Part shown: one piece after another, positions 21,743 through 31,012 of the stretch | Layout: each line of letters opens with the position of its first letter | Position numbering within the stretch: position 1 is the first letter of the stretch | Source: Aphelidium insulamus | Lineage: Eukaryota; Aphelidiomycota; Aphelidea; Aphelidiaceae | Direction: 5' to 3' | DNA: 64,000 bases | Assembly: GCA_036784855.1 (NCBI GenBank) | Contig: JAZDSV010000033.1 | Location: forward strand, 100,598-164,597 | Translations under genes and position numbers: made by a program | The notes under the pieces: generated by a model | What the model was told of the DNA's origin: nothing | The model's database searches: none | What the model saw: the letters and a program-made list of their open reading frames with translations, nothing else

Positions 21743-22777
21743 CTAGAAAGCCAGTCGGGCCGTGTATGCCGCCCAGCCAGCCTCCTGGTATCGGCGTGCA
21801 TCCGCTGCGGGGTCCTCGAACGCGTAAATGCCTCTGCCCACAATGATACAGTCGCTGCCGTTTGCAATGACGTCCCGCGGTGAGCGGTACTGCTGGCCCA
21901 GCCCATCACCGCCACCCGTCTCCGCCAGCTTCACTCCCGGCGTGAATGTCAAAAAGTCCAAGCCGGTGTCCAAAGAAGTGATTTGTTGTTGTGGCGGTAC
22001 CAGCCTTCTGGACGCCACGAACCCAATAACAAAGTCGCGATGTCGCATGGCCATTTCCACCGTGTTGGCGGTGTAGTCGCCCACCGCCATCGAACCTGCC
22101 GATGACATTTCCGCCAGCAGGAGCAATCCACGTGGTTTGTCCAAGTGCTTGCCGGCACTTTTGGATACCTCGGGTGGATGCAGCCCGACAGCTTTGAGGC
22201 CCTCCACTATTCCATCACCTGCCAGTATATGTAAATTAAATCGATGTGCAAGTTGAAAAAGTATTAGTATGCACCTGGCACCGGATGGCAGTTCGTTATG
22301 TGAGCCCATTGCGCGATATGATATACGCCCTGCGAGTACTGAAGGCGCACCGTATTGCCAATATCCTACCAGCATACATGCATGAAGCTCAATGTGTTCT
22401 ACCATTATAAAGTAACAGGTACTTGCAGCAAACTTGCGATCCTCGAATATGAGAAAGTCGTGCTTGTCCGCCAACCGCAGCAAGTCCACCACAAACTGCT
22501 CACTAAAGTCCTCGATAATGTCGACGTGTGTCTGCATCGTGTTAGCCAGGTCCAGCGGTGCACATGCATGAACATCACGCCCCACCTTGAGCAGGCAAAT
22601 GTGCGGGCCCACTTTGTCCGCAAGGTCCAGCACCTGTGCCGCCTGCACCAGATCCGCCGACACGCACAAGTTGGACTTTTTACGCTCCATAAGCAGCAGG
22701 AACTCGTGTGCTATACGCGACGCGCCATCACCAGCTTGCCAGTAGCGTGACGCGCGCTCGGCGTACGAAAGATTCAT
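21743..22777 (-). CDS. URA3: Orotidine-5'-phosphate decarboxylase
   Basis: Three exons. Exon 1 (22777-22427) has LCVSADL and [10 protein letters not shown]; exon 2 gives DIGNTV and [16 protein letters not shown]; exon 3 has [36 protein letters not shown] and [12 protein letters not shown]. The catalytic set Asp/Lys in FEDRKFADIG is intact across the first splice. The protein converts OMP to UMP in pyrimidine synthesis. It is a stand-alone fungal-type enzyme (about 305 residues) with no OPRT fusion. Intron 1 (22366-22426) begins with GC rather than GT (GCAAGT...GTAG); no GT donor keeps the frame. ATG 22777 is chosen because the frame upstream of it has no other ATG. Confidence 0.96.
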   Translation of the reverse strand: MNLSYAERASRYWQAGDGASRIAHEFLLLMERKKSNLCVSADLVQAAQVLDLADKVGPHICLLKVGRDVHACAPLDLANTMQTHVDIIEDFSEQFVVDLLRLADKHDFLIFEDRKFAASTCYFIMVEHIELHACMLVGYWQYGAPSVLAGRISYRAMGSHNELPSGARCILILFQLAHRFNLHILAGDGIVEGLKAVGLHPPEVSKSAGKHLDKPRGLLLLAEMSSAGSMAVGDYTANTVEMAMRHRDFVIGFVASRRLVPPQQQITSLDTGLDFLTFTPGVKLAETGGGDGLGQQYRSPRDVIANGSDCIIVGRGIYAFEDPAADARRYQEAGWAAYTARLAF

Positions 22778-22851
22778 GATAATCACGGCCTAATCAAGTA
22801 GTCAATATCCATATATGCACTCCAATAACGCTCTATTATGCCAATGTGCCC

Positions 22852-24719
22852 TCAGGGAGTGTTGCCACTTACGGCGCGCAGTTCACACACCACAAAAGGT
22901 TCTACGGCTTTGTTGGACGAGTGCTGGCTGGCCCGCTCTGACGGCGGCTCAAAGTGGAAGCGGATGAAGCGATAAATGTGTTTGTGCTGGTTGAATATGA
23001 AATTGACCTTCTTCAGTGAGCGCCGGCCGTTGAGTGGCGCCACCCGCGTCCCATTAGCCAGTTCCACGTGCGCCGGGTCCATGCACTGGCCGTCCGCCTC
23101 CCGTGACGGGTCCACACTGTCCATTGGGCCGGCGGTGTCGGTGGGCACTATGCTGGCACTGTCGTACTGCAAATCAATCCAATTCACACCGTCAAATGAC
23201 GCCTCCAACTCGAGCATGTTTTGCAGCTTCCACGAATGGTCAAATGTGAGTTTGATGTGCGACAGCGGGGCCGGTCGAGTCAGCTGCAGTCCAAAGAAGT
23301 CTCCCGGTCTGGCCTTGAGTGGAGACTGCCAGCATGTGTCACGCGCGCCATCAACCGCGGCCAGGAATGTCGAATGCTCCTTGAACTTGATGTCGGTAAA
23401 GTCGGGCAGATTGCGGCGGGTGGCGCGGTCAGTGTCCGTCTTCCCATCGTACGGGAGCGGCTTCGGCTGGTCGGCAGCGTTGGTGAGGAACAGGCAGTCG
23501 TCGTGCGGACAGATGGCCCAAGCGGTGCGCTGCTCGGCCGGCTCATTGTTCTTGAAGCTCAGATCGTCGTTGCGGCTCATCAATCCATTGCGCAGTATCT
23601 TTATGGCCTCCACCCCGGCGCGGTACTGCAGGTCAAAAAAGCCGGCCTCGGATGAGAATGCGTGATCGCTAGTCAGCTTACGAATGTTGTACGGGTATAT
23701 GTAGGGCATCTGGTTCATCCAGATAGCAAAGAACACGTCGGCAATCTTTTTCAAATCGCTGTCCAGAAACTTGTTCATGTGCCGCACAAACTTGCCGGCT
23801 ACATACGTAAAGTTAGTATGCATGCAGAGTTTAAACACACAAAAATATGCATATGTAATAACTTGCCGTGTTCACGGAGAAAGTAGGAACCGCAGCCTAT
23901 CCAGGAAAAACCAGTGTGCAGACCAATTGAAGAATCGCCAAATGACCACTCCAAGTTTGTGAGATAGGTGTAGGCATCGGTGACAGAGTGCAGCCGTTGC
24001 GGTGCCTTGAGGAACGCGTTGTACAGCGACTGCACGTAGCCACGCGTGTCCCAGTCATCGTCCTGGTAGTAGCAGACGGGATTCTTTGCCTTCAAGCAAG
24101 CCAAATACTTTGCCTCATCCTTCAAGTTGGAGCCTTCATTGAACACGGCGAGCGGCACGTCCACATTGCCGAAATCGCCGGGACTAATCGTCATTGCGGG
24201 ATTATTGTTCCAAATGACAATCTCGTCGAAGATGTGCAGCGTGATAAAGTGCTGCACGAGCAACTTGAGTTCGGCGGTGCGTTTCCAGTGCAAGAGCACG
24301 GCCGTGACACGCAGCCGCGACTGGTCCGTGCGGAAGGAACGCGTCTGCTGGTACGCAAAGTCCACGCTGTACTCTGGCGCTTGCAGAATCTCTGTCTCGT
24401 AGCACGACACCGCGGTGCTGGGTCGCGGGAACGTGGCCATCGGGAACATGTCCCAGCTGAGCGGCGAAGACTGGTCCACCACGGGTGGCGGCGGTGGCGG
24501 CGGCGGCGGTGGTTGCTGTTGAGGCTGCTGCTGTTGTTGTAGTGGCTGCTGCTGTGGCACGACACGCGGCGACGCCAGACTGCTCGACCACAGCACCACA
24601 CCCACCAACAGGAGCAAGGCGGCTGCAACGTACCGCGGCCGCAGCGCCCGTCCCAGAAGCCAGGCTATTCGCGCCATCATCGCGTGCAATCCAGAGTTGG
24701 TGGCGCTTTGTTTATTCAT
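22852..24719 (-). CDS. Putative glycosyltransferase with C-terminal discoidin-like domain
   Basis: Two exons of about 600 residues in total. The N-terminus has a signal anchor (VAAALLLLVGVVLWSSSLA), then Gln-rich and Pro runs. The catalytic-like region has VTAVLLHWKRTAEL, FDEIVIWNNNP, NEGSNLKDEAKYLACLKA, YYQDDDWD (candidate DxD) and GFSWIGCGSYFLREH. This looks like a GT-A transferase of the kind that starts with a VILLHWKR-type strand, though the family is unnamed to me. Exon 2 continues FVRHMNKFLD, then about 200 residues ending in a probable galactose-binding/F5-8C-like sandwich (LTFDHSWKLQNMLELEASFD, IYRFIRFHFEPPSE). The 68-nt intron (23799-23866) has a GC donor (GCAAGT). It shares the region with the paralogue pair members and is probably a secretory-pathway enzyme. 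Confidence 0.6.
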
Positions 24720-25082
24720 TCGCCCCGCATCTCGGCAACTCTGCTGAAAAGTTTAATCTGTTATTTGTGTGCATTGTGGGTGGCCGCCGTAGAGTGTCCA
24801 TGGCTGAACGTAGCTAGAGTGATGGATGCATTTGCACTCACAACAATAAATAAGGCTCTCCTTTCCCAGCTCTTAAATGGTATGGACATACATAAATGTA
24901 TTGCTGACACACGCCTCTCGTCGCGTAATTAATGTATGATGTGCATCATGGTACTACATTAGTAGCCTCGCAGTGTTGTACGTTAATCTAACACACGGTG
25001 GACAATGGAGGAATAGAATGCAAGGCACTTTTGCATGGCTTGGATACTACAGCCAGTCAGCACATCAAAAACAGTGATTTAA
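24720..25082. other. Intergenic, no gene seen
   Basis: About 360 bp lying upstream of the 22852-24719 gene and downstream of the 25083-26501 gene. AT-richer than the genes around it. No RNA gene or repeat recognised. Confidence 0.6.
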
Positions 25083-26501
25083 TCAACTTGAAGAAACATC
25101 AGAAGGATCAGCGGCAGTGGCGAGGGAAAGGTTGGGACGAGACCGCCTGGACAGTGATGCAGCAGACCCTGCCACCATCCCACCATCAGTTGACGAGTCC
25201 CGCCGGCCATCAAGCAAAAGACCTTGTACTTTGGCGGCATCATACAATTTTTGCCGCGCCCGCGGACCACCACACCAGTCTGCTGGCTTCAGCACCGACT
25301 CGGCCAGCCGCTCCAGCCGATCGATTTCCGCCGCACTGTACAGGTCCCGCAGAGCGGGATGGTCGCGAATGGCCGAATGGCTAATGTTGAAGAATGTGGC
25401 AATATGGTTCAGATCGGTGAATGTGTTGTAGTGCTCCCGTGCTGACGACGACTGTTTCCTCTCCGGATCCCACACCGCAACTGGATCCGATACCCGCCAT
25501 GTCACATCCTCCGGCGCCAAATCGGGTCCCCAGCGGCCGTGCTTACACTTGCTGGCTGGTAGCAAGTAGTTGATGTACTCGTCTGCAGAGTCGTACGGAT
25601 GCCTCTGCAGCGGCGGATTGTAGTACCGCAGACCATTCAGGCGAACAGCACCACCACGCAGCAGGAACGGCGCAAAGTAGTTTTGGAATGCGTGCTGCAC
25701 GATAAACTTTGGCGCATAGCCCACTCCCAGCCAGACGGGGACGAAAAAGTCCACCACCGTGTGATGGAATATCATGCACCCGTTGTCGAAACCGGTGGCC
25801 GGCTGCACCAACTGCCCGTAGTACCGCTCATTCATGCGTGTCAGGTTGGAGTGGAATGTGTCGCCCCACGGCCACGGGAACACCGTGAGTGCCGGGCGAT
25901 GCTTCCGCAGAAAGCTGACCAGGAACTCGGTGGGCGTGATGAAGAAACTCTCAAAGAAGCCGACTTTCCGGCCGGCCAGCGCGCCAAACTGCTGCCGTCC
26001 CACCCCCGTGACAGACCACGACAGATCGTCGTCCATGGCGAAAAAGTACTCGCAGTCAAAGTCGCTCTGCTTGGCCGCCTGTACGGCCAGTCGCCACCCG
26101 TCGGCGTGCGTACTACCCGCCGCCGGTATGATGTGGATGCGGCCGAGAATGGTGCGCGGCTGGACCGGCTCTCGCCACACCGACAGCCAGATGGGGAACC
26201 GGGGCCATCGCTGGGCCGTGCGCATCGCCGTCGAAAGGGACTCGGCGTTGGCGAACGCGCAGATGGGGTGCAGCGGCAGAGAGTTGGCCGGCAGTGTGGC
26301 AGGCAGCGAGTCAATGTCGGGCGGTGGCGGCCATATGAGTGTGCTCAGTAGGTAGGCCACGGCCATGGCGGGTACCAGCAGGGTGATGGCGCGCTTGCAC
26401 CGGCGCCGCGTAAAGACTCCGCCCAGCAGCGGCATGCCAACCGTTTGCAGCCACATTGAGTGTGCTGTTGTGTCGAATCTGTTTAGTCGCCTCCGTTTCA
26501 T
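25083..26501 (-). CDS. Type II putative glycosyltransferase, paralogue of 12312-13550
   Basis: A single exon of about 470 residues. ATG 26501 (MKRRRLNRF) precedes a signal anchor (ITLLVPAMAVAYLLSTL); a second ATG at 26456 is possible. The lumenal part matches the 12312-13550 product block by block: HPICAFANAES, FPIWLSVWREP, YFFAMDDDLSWSV, ALTVFPWPWGD, GFDNGCMIFHHTVVDFFV, FIVQHAFQNYFAPFL, FFNISHSAIRDHPAL. It differs in a longer loop after the DDD motif (GVGRQQFGALAGRKVGFFES) and in its C-terminal tail. Sequence conservation in the core against divergence in the tails suggests both are functional. Activity is unknown; the DDD motif and topology suggest a GT-A sugar transferase in the Golgi. Confidence 0.6.
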   Translation of the reverse strand: MKRRRLNRFDTTAHSMWLQTVGMPLLGGVFTRRRCKRAITLLVPAMAVAYLLSTLIWPPPPDIDSLPATLPANSLPLHPICAFANAESLSTAMRTAQRWPRFPIWLSVWREPVQPRTILGRIHIIPAAGSTHADGWRLAVQAAKQSDFDCEYFFAMDDDLSWSVTGVGRQQFGALAGRKVGFFESFFITPTEFLVSFLRKHRPALTVFPWPWGDTFHSNLTRMNERYYGQLVQPATGFDNGCMIFHHTVVDFFVPVWLGVGYAPKFIVQHAFQNYFAPFLLRGGAVRLNGLRYYNPPLQRHPYDSADEYINYLLPASKCKHGRWGPDLAPEDVTWRVSDPVAVWDPERKQSSSAREHYNTFTDLNHIATFFNISHSAIRDHPALRDLYSAAEIDRLERLAESVLKPADWCGGPRARQKLYDAAKVQGLLLDGRRDSSTDGGMVAGSAASLSRRSRPNLSLATAADPSDVSSS

Positions 26502-26626
26502 CTGTCGTTCTCTGCCATGCAAATTGTATATTGTCACATGACATTCGCATTTGCATAGATTAATTGCATTGCTGTGCACCGTATAGATTTATTCCATGCC
26601 GAGACTACACTCTTCATCTCTCAACA

Positions 26627-28608
26627 TTACTTGCTGCCCTTGGTCTCAAAGGCGGGGATGCCGGTGATGGCCCGGCCAATGATGAGTGCGTGGACGTCGT
26701 GCGTTCCTGGCAATATATATTAATCACAGCTATACATCCTTTGTATATGTGTCGCATACCTTCATAGGTGTTGACGGCCTCTAGGTTCATCACGTGGCGA
26801 ATGATGTGATACTCGTCACTAATTCCATTTCCTTCGATCCACTTTAAGCAGTTACAAAATACCAGCCTAACACCGACACACACCTCCCAGCATGTCGCGG
26901 CACTGTCGGGCAATGTCCAGTGACTTGCCGCAAGAGTTCCGCTTGATTATGGAAATCATCTCGGGGGCGGCCAGTCCTTCATCCTTGAGCCGGCCCACCT
27001 GCAACGCCGCCTGGAGTCCAAGTCCGATTTCAGTCACGGCATCAGCCAGCTTCTTCTGTATCAACTGGAAACTGGCCAGCGGCACACCGAACTGCTTTCT
27101 GCAGATAATAGTTATTACAATAGGTAGCAAAAATGCAAGAAATTTTCCACACCTATTCAAAACGTAGTCACGGGCTTGCTGGACGCAAAATTCTGCGGCG
27201 CCGAGTGCGCCCCATGCAATTCCATAGCGAGCATTGTTCAAGCATCCAAACGGGCCCTGTTTGACAATGTAAGATGGCGAGAACACGCAATGCAAATTAA
27301 AATCAACCTTCAAGCCCTCGACATTGGGCAAGCGGTTCTCATCGGGCACCTCCACATCATCCATCATGATCATGCCGGTGATGGAGGCGCGCAGAGAAAA
27401 CTTGCCCTTGATTGCTGGTGCCGTCAACCCGGGCATGTCCTTGACAATTAATGTTAATCAAACGGTACATAAGTAAATGCAACCTGAGTAAATTAAATAT
27501 ACAATAGCGATGAAACGATACCTTGTCCAAGATAAATCCACGGATCTTGCCATCATGAGCGCACTTTGCCCACACCACAAACACATCAGCAATGGGGGAA
27601 TTAGTGATCCAGGTCTTGGAGCCATTCAGACGCCACGTGCCAGCCGCGGTCTTGGTGGCAGTGGTCTCCATGCCCGACGGGTCACTGCCATGGTTGGGCT
27701 CCGTCAAGCCAAAGCAGCCCACAAGTTTGCCGGCCGCCAGTTGCGGCAGATATTTTTCCTTCTGCTCCTCGGTGCCGTACTGATATATCGGAAACATTAC
27801 CAGCGATGACTGCACACTCATCGCCGAGCGGTACCCGCTGTCCACCCTGAACAAACATTATACATTGTATATTGTTTAGATAAGGAATAATCATTTAACA
27901 TCAAGACGTGAACTGAATAGGTTGGACTTGACATTTCACTGCACCGCACCACAAAGAAGAACAACAAAATAGCAAGTATCATACCGCTCAACTTCGCGCG
28001 TGAGGAGACCATACGACACGGAAGACACACCGGGGCAGCCATAGCCGTGCAGTGTGGCACCCAGCATACCCATCTCGCCCAGCTCAAACAAAATATCACG
28101 ATCAAACACTAGGAATGGTTAATGAATGACTCTAGAGTTAAACACATGTCACCCCACCCTCATTGCGGTTGGCTAGAAGGACACGTGGAAGCAGCTTCTG
28201 CGTGCAGTAGTCACGTGCGGCATCTCTGGCAAAGTATTCAGTAAACATATGTATAAGCGTAAGTTAACATTATACACCACTCACCGAATAGCCACCTCCT
28301 CGGCGGTCAGCTGGGACTGCAAGTTGAACGGGTCCGTGTGGTCAAACTTGGCGTACGAGTACGCTGTATCCGTCATACAAAGAGATATTACTTCATCACC
28401 GCCAACACGCACCTTTAGAGCTGTAGGCGGCGCCAGGCGCAACTGTAGATCGAGCGCCGACGCGACTCCACGATGGCAGCACTATAGTAATTGTAGTGGG
28501 TGGATATAGTAATGATGGGCCCACAGAGCCACAGAGCCAACGATATATACACATAGACAACGTACCGGCACCACAAAGCGGCTTGAATAGCGCGCGCTGT
28601 CGCAGCAT
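26627..28608 (-). CDS. GCDH: Glutaryl-CoA dehydrogenase, mitochondrial
   Basis: About ten exons and 430 residues. Exons 1-2 give a presequence ([30 protein letters not shown]). The mature part follows: [169 protein letters not shown]. The catalytic Glu lies in [12 protein letters not shown]. The Arg in [10 protein letters not shown] marks GCDH against other acyl-CoA dehydrogenases. It oxidises and decarboxylates glutaryl-CoA to crotonyl-CoA in lysine/tryptophan breakdown and passes electrons to ETF. The 51-nt intron near 27260-27312 is stop-free and a multiple of three. Confidence 0.95.
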
Positions 28609-29006
28609 CGTGTGAACGTTGTTGGCGCGTTGTTGGCTGTTATTGTTGCTTGTCGCTCGGCTGTTAATGGTGCGTGCGTCATGCCCTGTTTACAGTCTTC
28701 ATATTCATCTCCACCGGCTTCAATTCTACACATTACTGCACCCATTACCTCTGCCCATTACACCGCTGCCCATTACCTCTGCCCATTACACCTCTGCCCA
28801 TTGCCGAGATGGAAACGCGATCCGCCCAATCAGTGCGCCCGCGCTGTTTCATCGCGCCCAGCATCTCGCCGACATAAAAGGCGGCGATTTCGCTCGCTGT
28901 TTTCCTCATCATCAACATCTTCTTCATCAGTTGTCTGCATATTGTTCTCATATCTCTTGCAACTGTTCACTCAACTGCTCACTCAACAACAATCAAATCA
29001 ATCAAT
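28609..29006. repeat. Divergent promoter region with CCCATTAC tandem repeat
   Basis: This 400-bp spacer separates the GCDH start from the small secreted protein gene. At 28741-28804 it holds four to five tandem copies of a 13-18 bp unit built on CCCATTACCTCTG / CCCATTACACCGCTG. No gene is seen. Confidence 0.75.
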
Positions 29007-29405
29007 ATGAAGCTTTCTATTCGCAATGTGACCGTGTACGCCGTGGCCGTCATCTTGTCCATTGGACTGACAGTTGGAACACCGTCCGTGAGTGCCAACG
29101 CGTTGAGCACGCTGCCCCACAGTGCTGGCAACACTTTGTTGTTGGTCAAGCGCTCACCAAAGGCGACCAAAGCAGAGCGAAGAGCTGTTAATAAGGAGGC
29201 TTCTGATGTAACACAGGAAAAAGAGCAGAACAGCGCAGCAAAGGCGGTATATGACGCCGCCAAAAGGGCTGCGGAAGTTGACCCAAAAAATAAGCAGAAG
29301 CAAACGGCGCTGAAGGTTGCCTTGGCAGCATGGAATTTGGAAAAGCAGCAGTTGCGAGTGCAGAACTCTCAGTTGAAGAATGCGCGCAAAGCAGCACAAA
29401 CCTAA
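29007..29405 (+). CDS. Small secreted helical protein with KR cleavage site
   Basis: A single exon of 132 residues. Residues 1-30 form a clear signal peptide (KLSIRNVTVYAVAVILSIGL, cleavage near SVSA). A dibasic LVKRS at about 47-51 is a candidate Kex2/furin site. The remainder (SPKATKAERRAVNKEAS ... KNARKAAQT) is almost entirely Ala/Lys/Glu/Gln and predicted helical, with no cysteines. I do not recognise a family. It could be a processed secreted peptide, an effector-like protein or a wall-associated coil. There is good start context and a tandem-repeat-bearing promoter upstream. The codon bias looks like that of the neighbours. Confidence 0.65.
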   Translation: MKLSIRNVTVYAVAVILSIGLTVGTPSVSANALSTLPHSAGNTLLLVKRSPKATKAERRAVNKEASDVTQEKEQNSAAKAVYDAAKRAAEVDPKNKQKQTALKVALAAWNLEKQQLRVQNSQLKNARKAAQT

Positions 29406-29476
29406 GCGTTTTGCTATTCACTCGAATTTTTCAATAATATATCACTTCGTTATCACCTGACTTTTGATCTTTGTGT

Positions 29477-30904
29477 ATGATAATGTCCGCCGTGCCATCA
29501 CAGCCATCACAGCCATCTCTCCCACCGCGCCTCCAGTTTGGCAAGCGTGCCTCCAGATCCTTGACGGTACACCCGGCGCCAACAACTGCCACTGCAGGCG
29601 CGGATGTGCCACGCACCACCACAACTGCCCGCTTCCCATTCCCGCACGGCAACTATGACAACTACTACGGGGTGCGGCGGCAGCAGCAGCAGTATGCTCG
29701 GCCACCCACGACTACAATGCTGCCGCCACCGCCGCCAGCCTACCAGTTTAGTGATCCGCGCATGGCCCACCTCGACGCACAGTGGTTCCGCGACAAACGC
29801 GTCCTGGACATTGGCTGCAACAGCGGTCACCTTACCATTGACATTGGTGAGATATATATGTTCGCACATATATCTTTATCTATATATATATATATATATA
29901 TAGATATATCATATATCATATATAAGATATATAGGCGTTCACACCACATAGGAAAACGATTTGGACCTGCCAGCATTGTGGGCGTTGATGTGGACGCGAC
30001 ACTGATCAGGAAGGCGCGGCACGAGTTGACATTGCGTGCGTCGTGCTGCGCGCCCGAACGCAAACTTGCCAGCCAGCCACGCACACTGGTGCCCGACTAT
30101 GCTCCGCGCAAACAGCAGTGTCGCAGGGATGCTGATGCGCACTCCACCGCCACCACCGTGCACTGGGTCGATCTGGATGACAAAGTTGGCGATGAAGGTG
30201 ATCAGGAGCACTTTGCGGAAGCCGGCTTGGTGGACGACCACTACTTTCCCATCTCAATGCCGCTCATGTTTGGCCATGTGGCGGTGGTGCCGTGTGACGG
30301 TGCCGTGACCGCCGGCTACTTCACCGACAATCAGCGCCACTTTCCGTACAATGTGCTCTTTGAGCACGGTGATATCATGCAGCAATGTGCTGCCGACGAT
30401 ATGGTCTGCGGTGTTAACAAGGGTTCAGTGGACGTTGTTCTGGCGTGAGTGACAGTTTTTGTTATTTGCATAGCATTGCACTCATGCTGACCATGACATG
30501 ATACTAGTCTGTCGTTGACAAAGTGGATTCATGTGCACCATGGGGACGCGGGGATCCGGCGCTTCTTCCGGCTTTGTTTTGACATGCTGCAGCCGGGCGG
30601 ACGGCTCATTGTTGAACCGCAGGGCTGGGATGGCTACAAAAAGTATTTGGCCCTCTGTCCGCCCGCGCTCCTGCCGCTCACCGTGCGCCCGTGGATTGAC
30701 GAGACCGAGTCTACCGGTGACGGCAGTATGATGGAGTGCACCACGGGCCCCACCGAGGGAGATACTGCGCCGGCGACATTCATATCGATACTGCTGCAGG
30801 AAGTAGGGTTCAGTCGGATGCATGTGTTGCGCCCCGCAAACACCGCCTCCAAGGACGGCTTCATGCGGCGGCCAATGTGGCTGTTTGAGAAGGGCACAGT
30901 ATAA
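29477..30904 (+). CDS. Bin3/MePCE-type RNA 5'-cap gamma-methyltransferase
   Basis: Three exons: 29477-29846, 29952 to about 30445, and from about 30509 to stop 30904. The roughly 430-residue protein has a disordered head and then the Bin3 fold: [29 protein letters not shown] (SAM motif I), [15 protein letters not shown] (motif II), [51 protein letters not shown]. These match MePCE, BCDIN3D and S. pombe Bmc1, which monomethylate the 5' phosphate of 7SK, U6 or telomerase RNA. Between motif II and the SLTKW block lies an insertion ([17 protein letters not shown] ... ) longer than usual. Intron 1 (105 nt) contains a TA-repeat hairpin. ATG 29477 or 29483 may be used. Confidence 0.88.
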
Positions 30905-31012
30905 TTGATGCACGGTATTTGACAGTTCATATTATCATGAGTCTAGTAAGCGGCCATGTGCTTGATGTGTGTGTGTGTGTGTGTGTGTAAGTGTGTAAGT
31001 GCGAACCCAGCG
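30905..31012. repeat. (GT)n microsatellite between convergent genes
   Basis: The 108-bp spacer between the methyltransferase and GATA stops holds about 12 GT repeats at 30966-30989. Confidence 0.9.

Noticed and set aside
15421..26627. URA3, COX6 and AQR as part of a metabolic gene cluster
   Set aside because: They are unrelated housekeeping genes with their own spacers; nothing suggests co-regulation.
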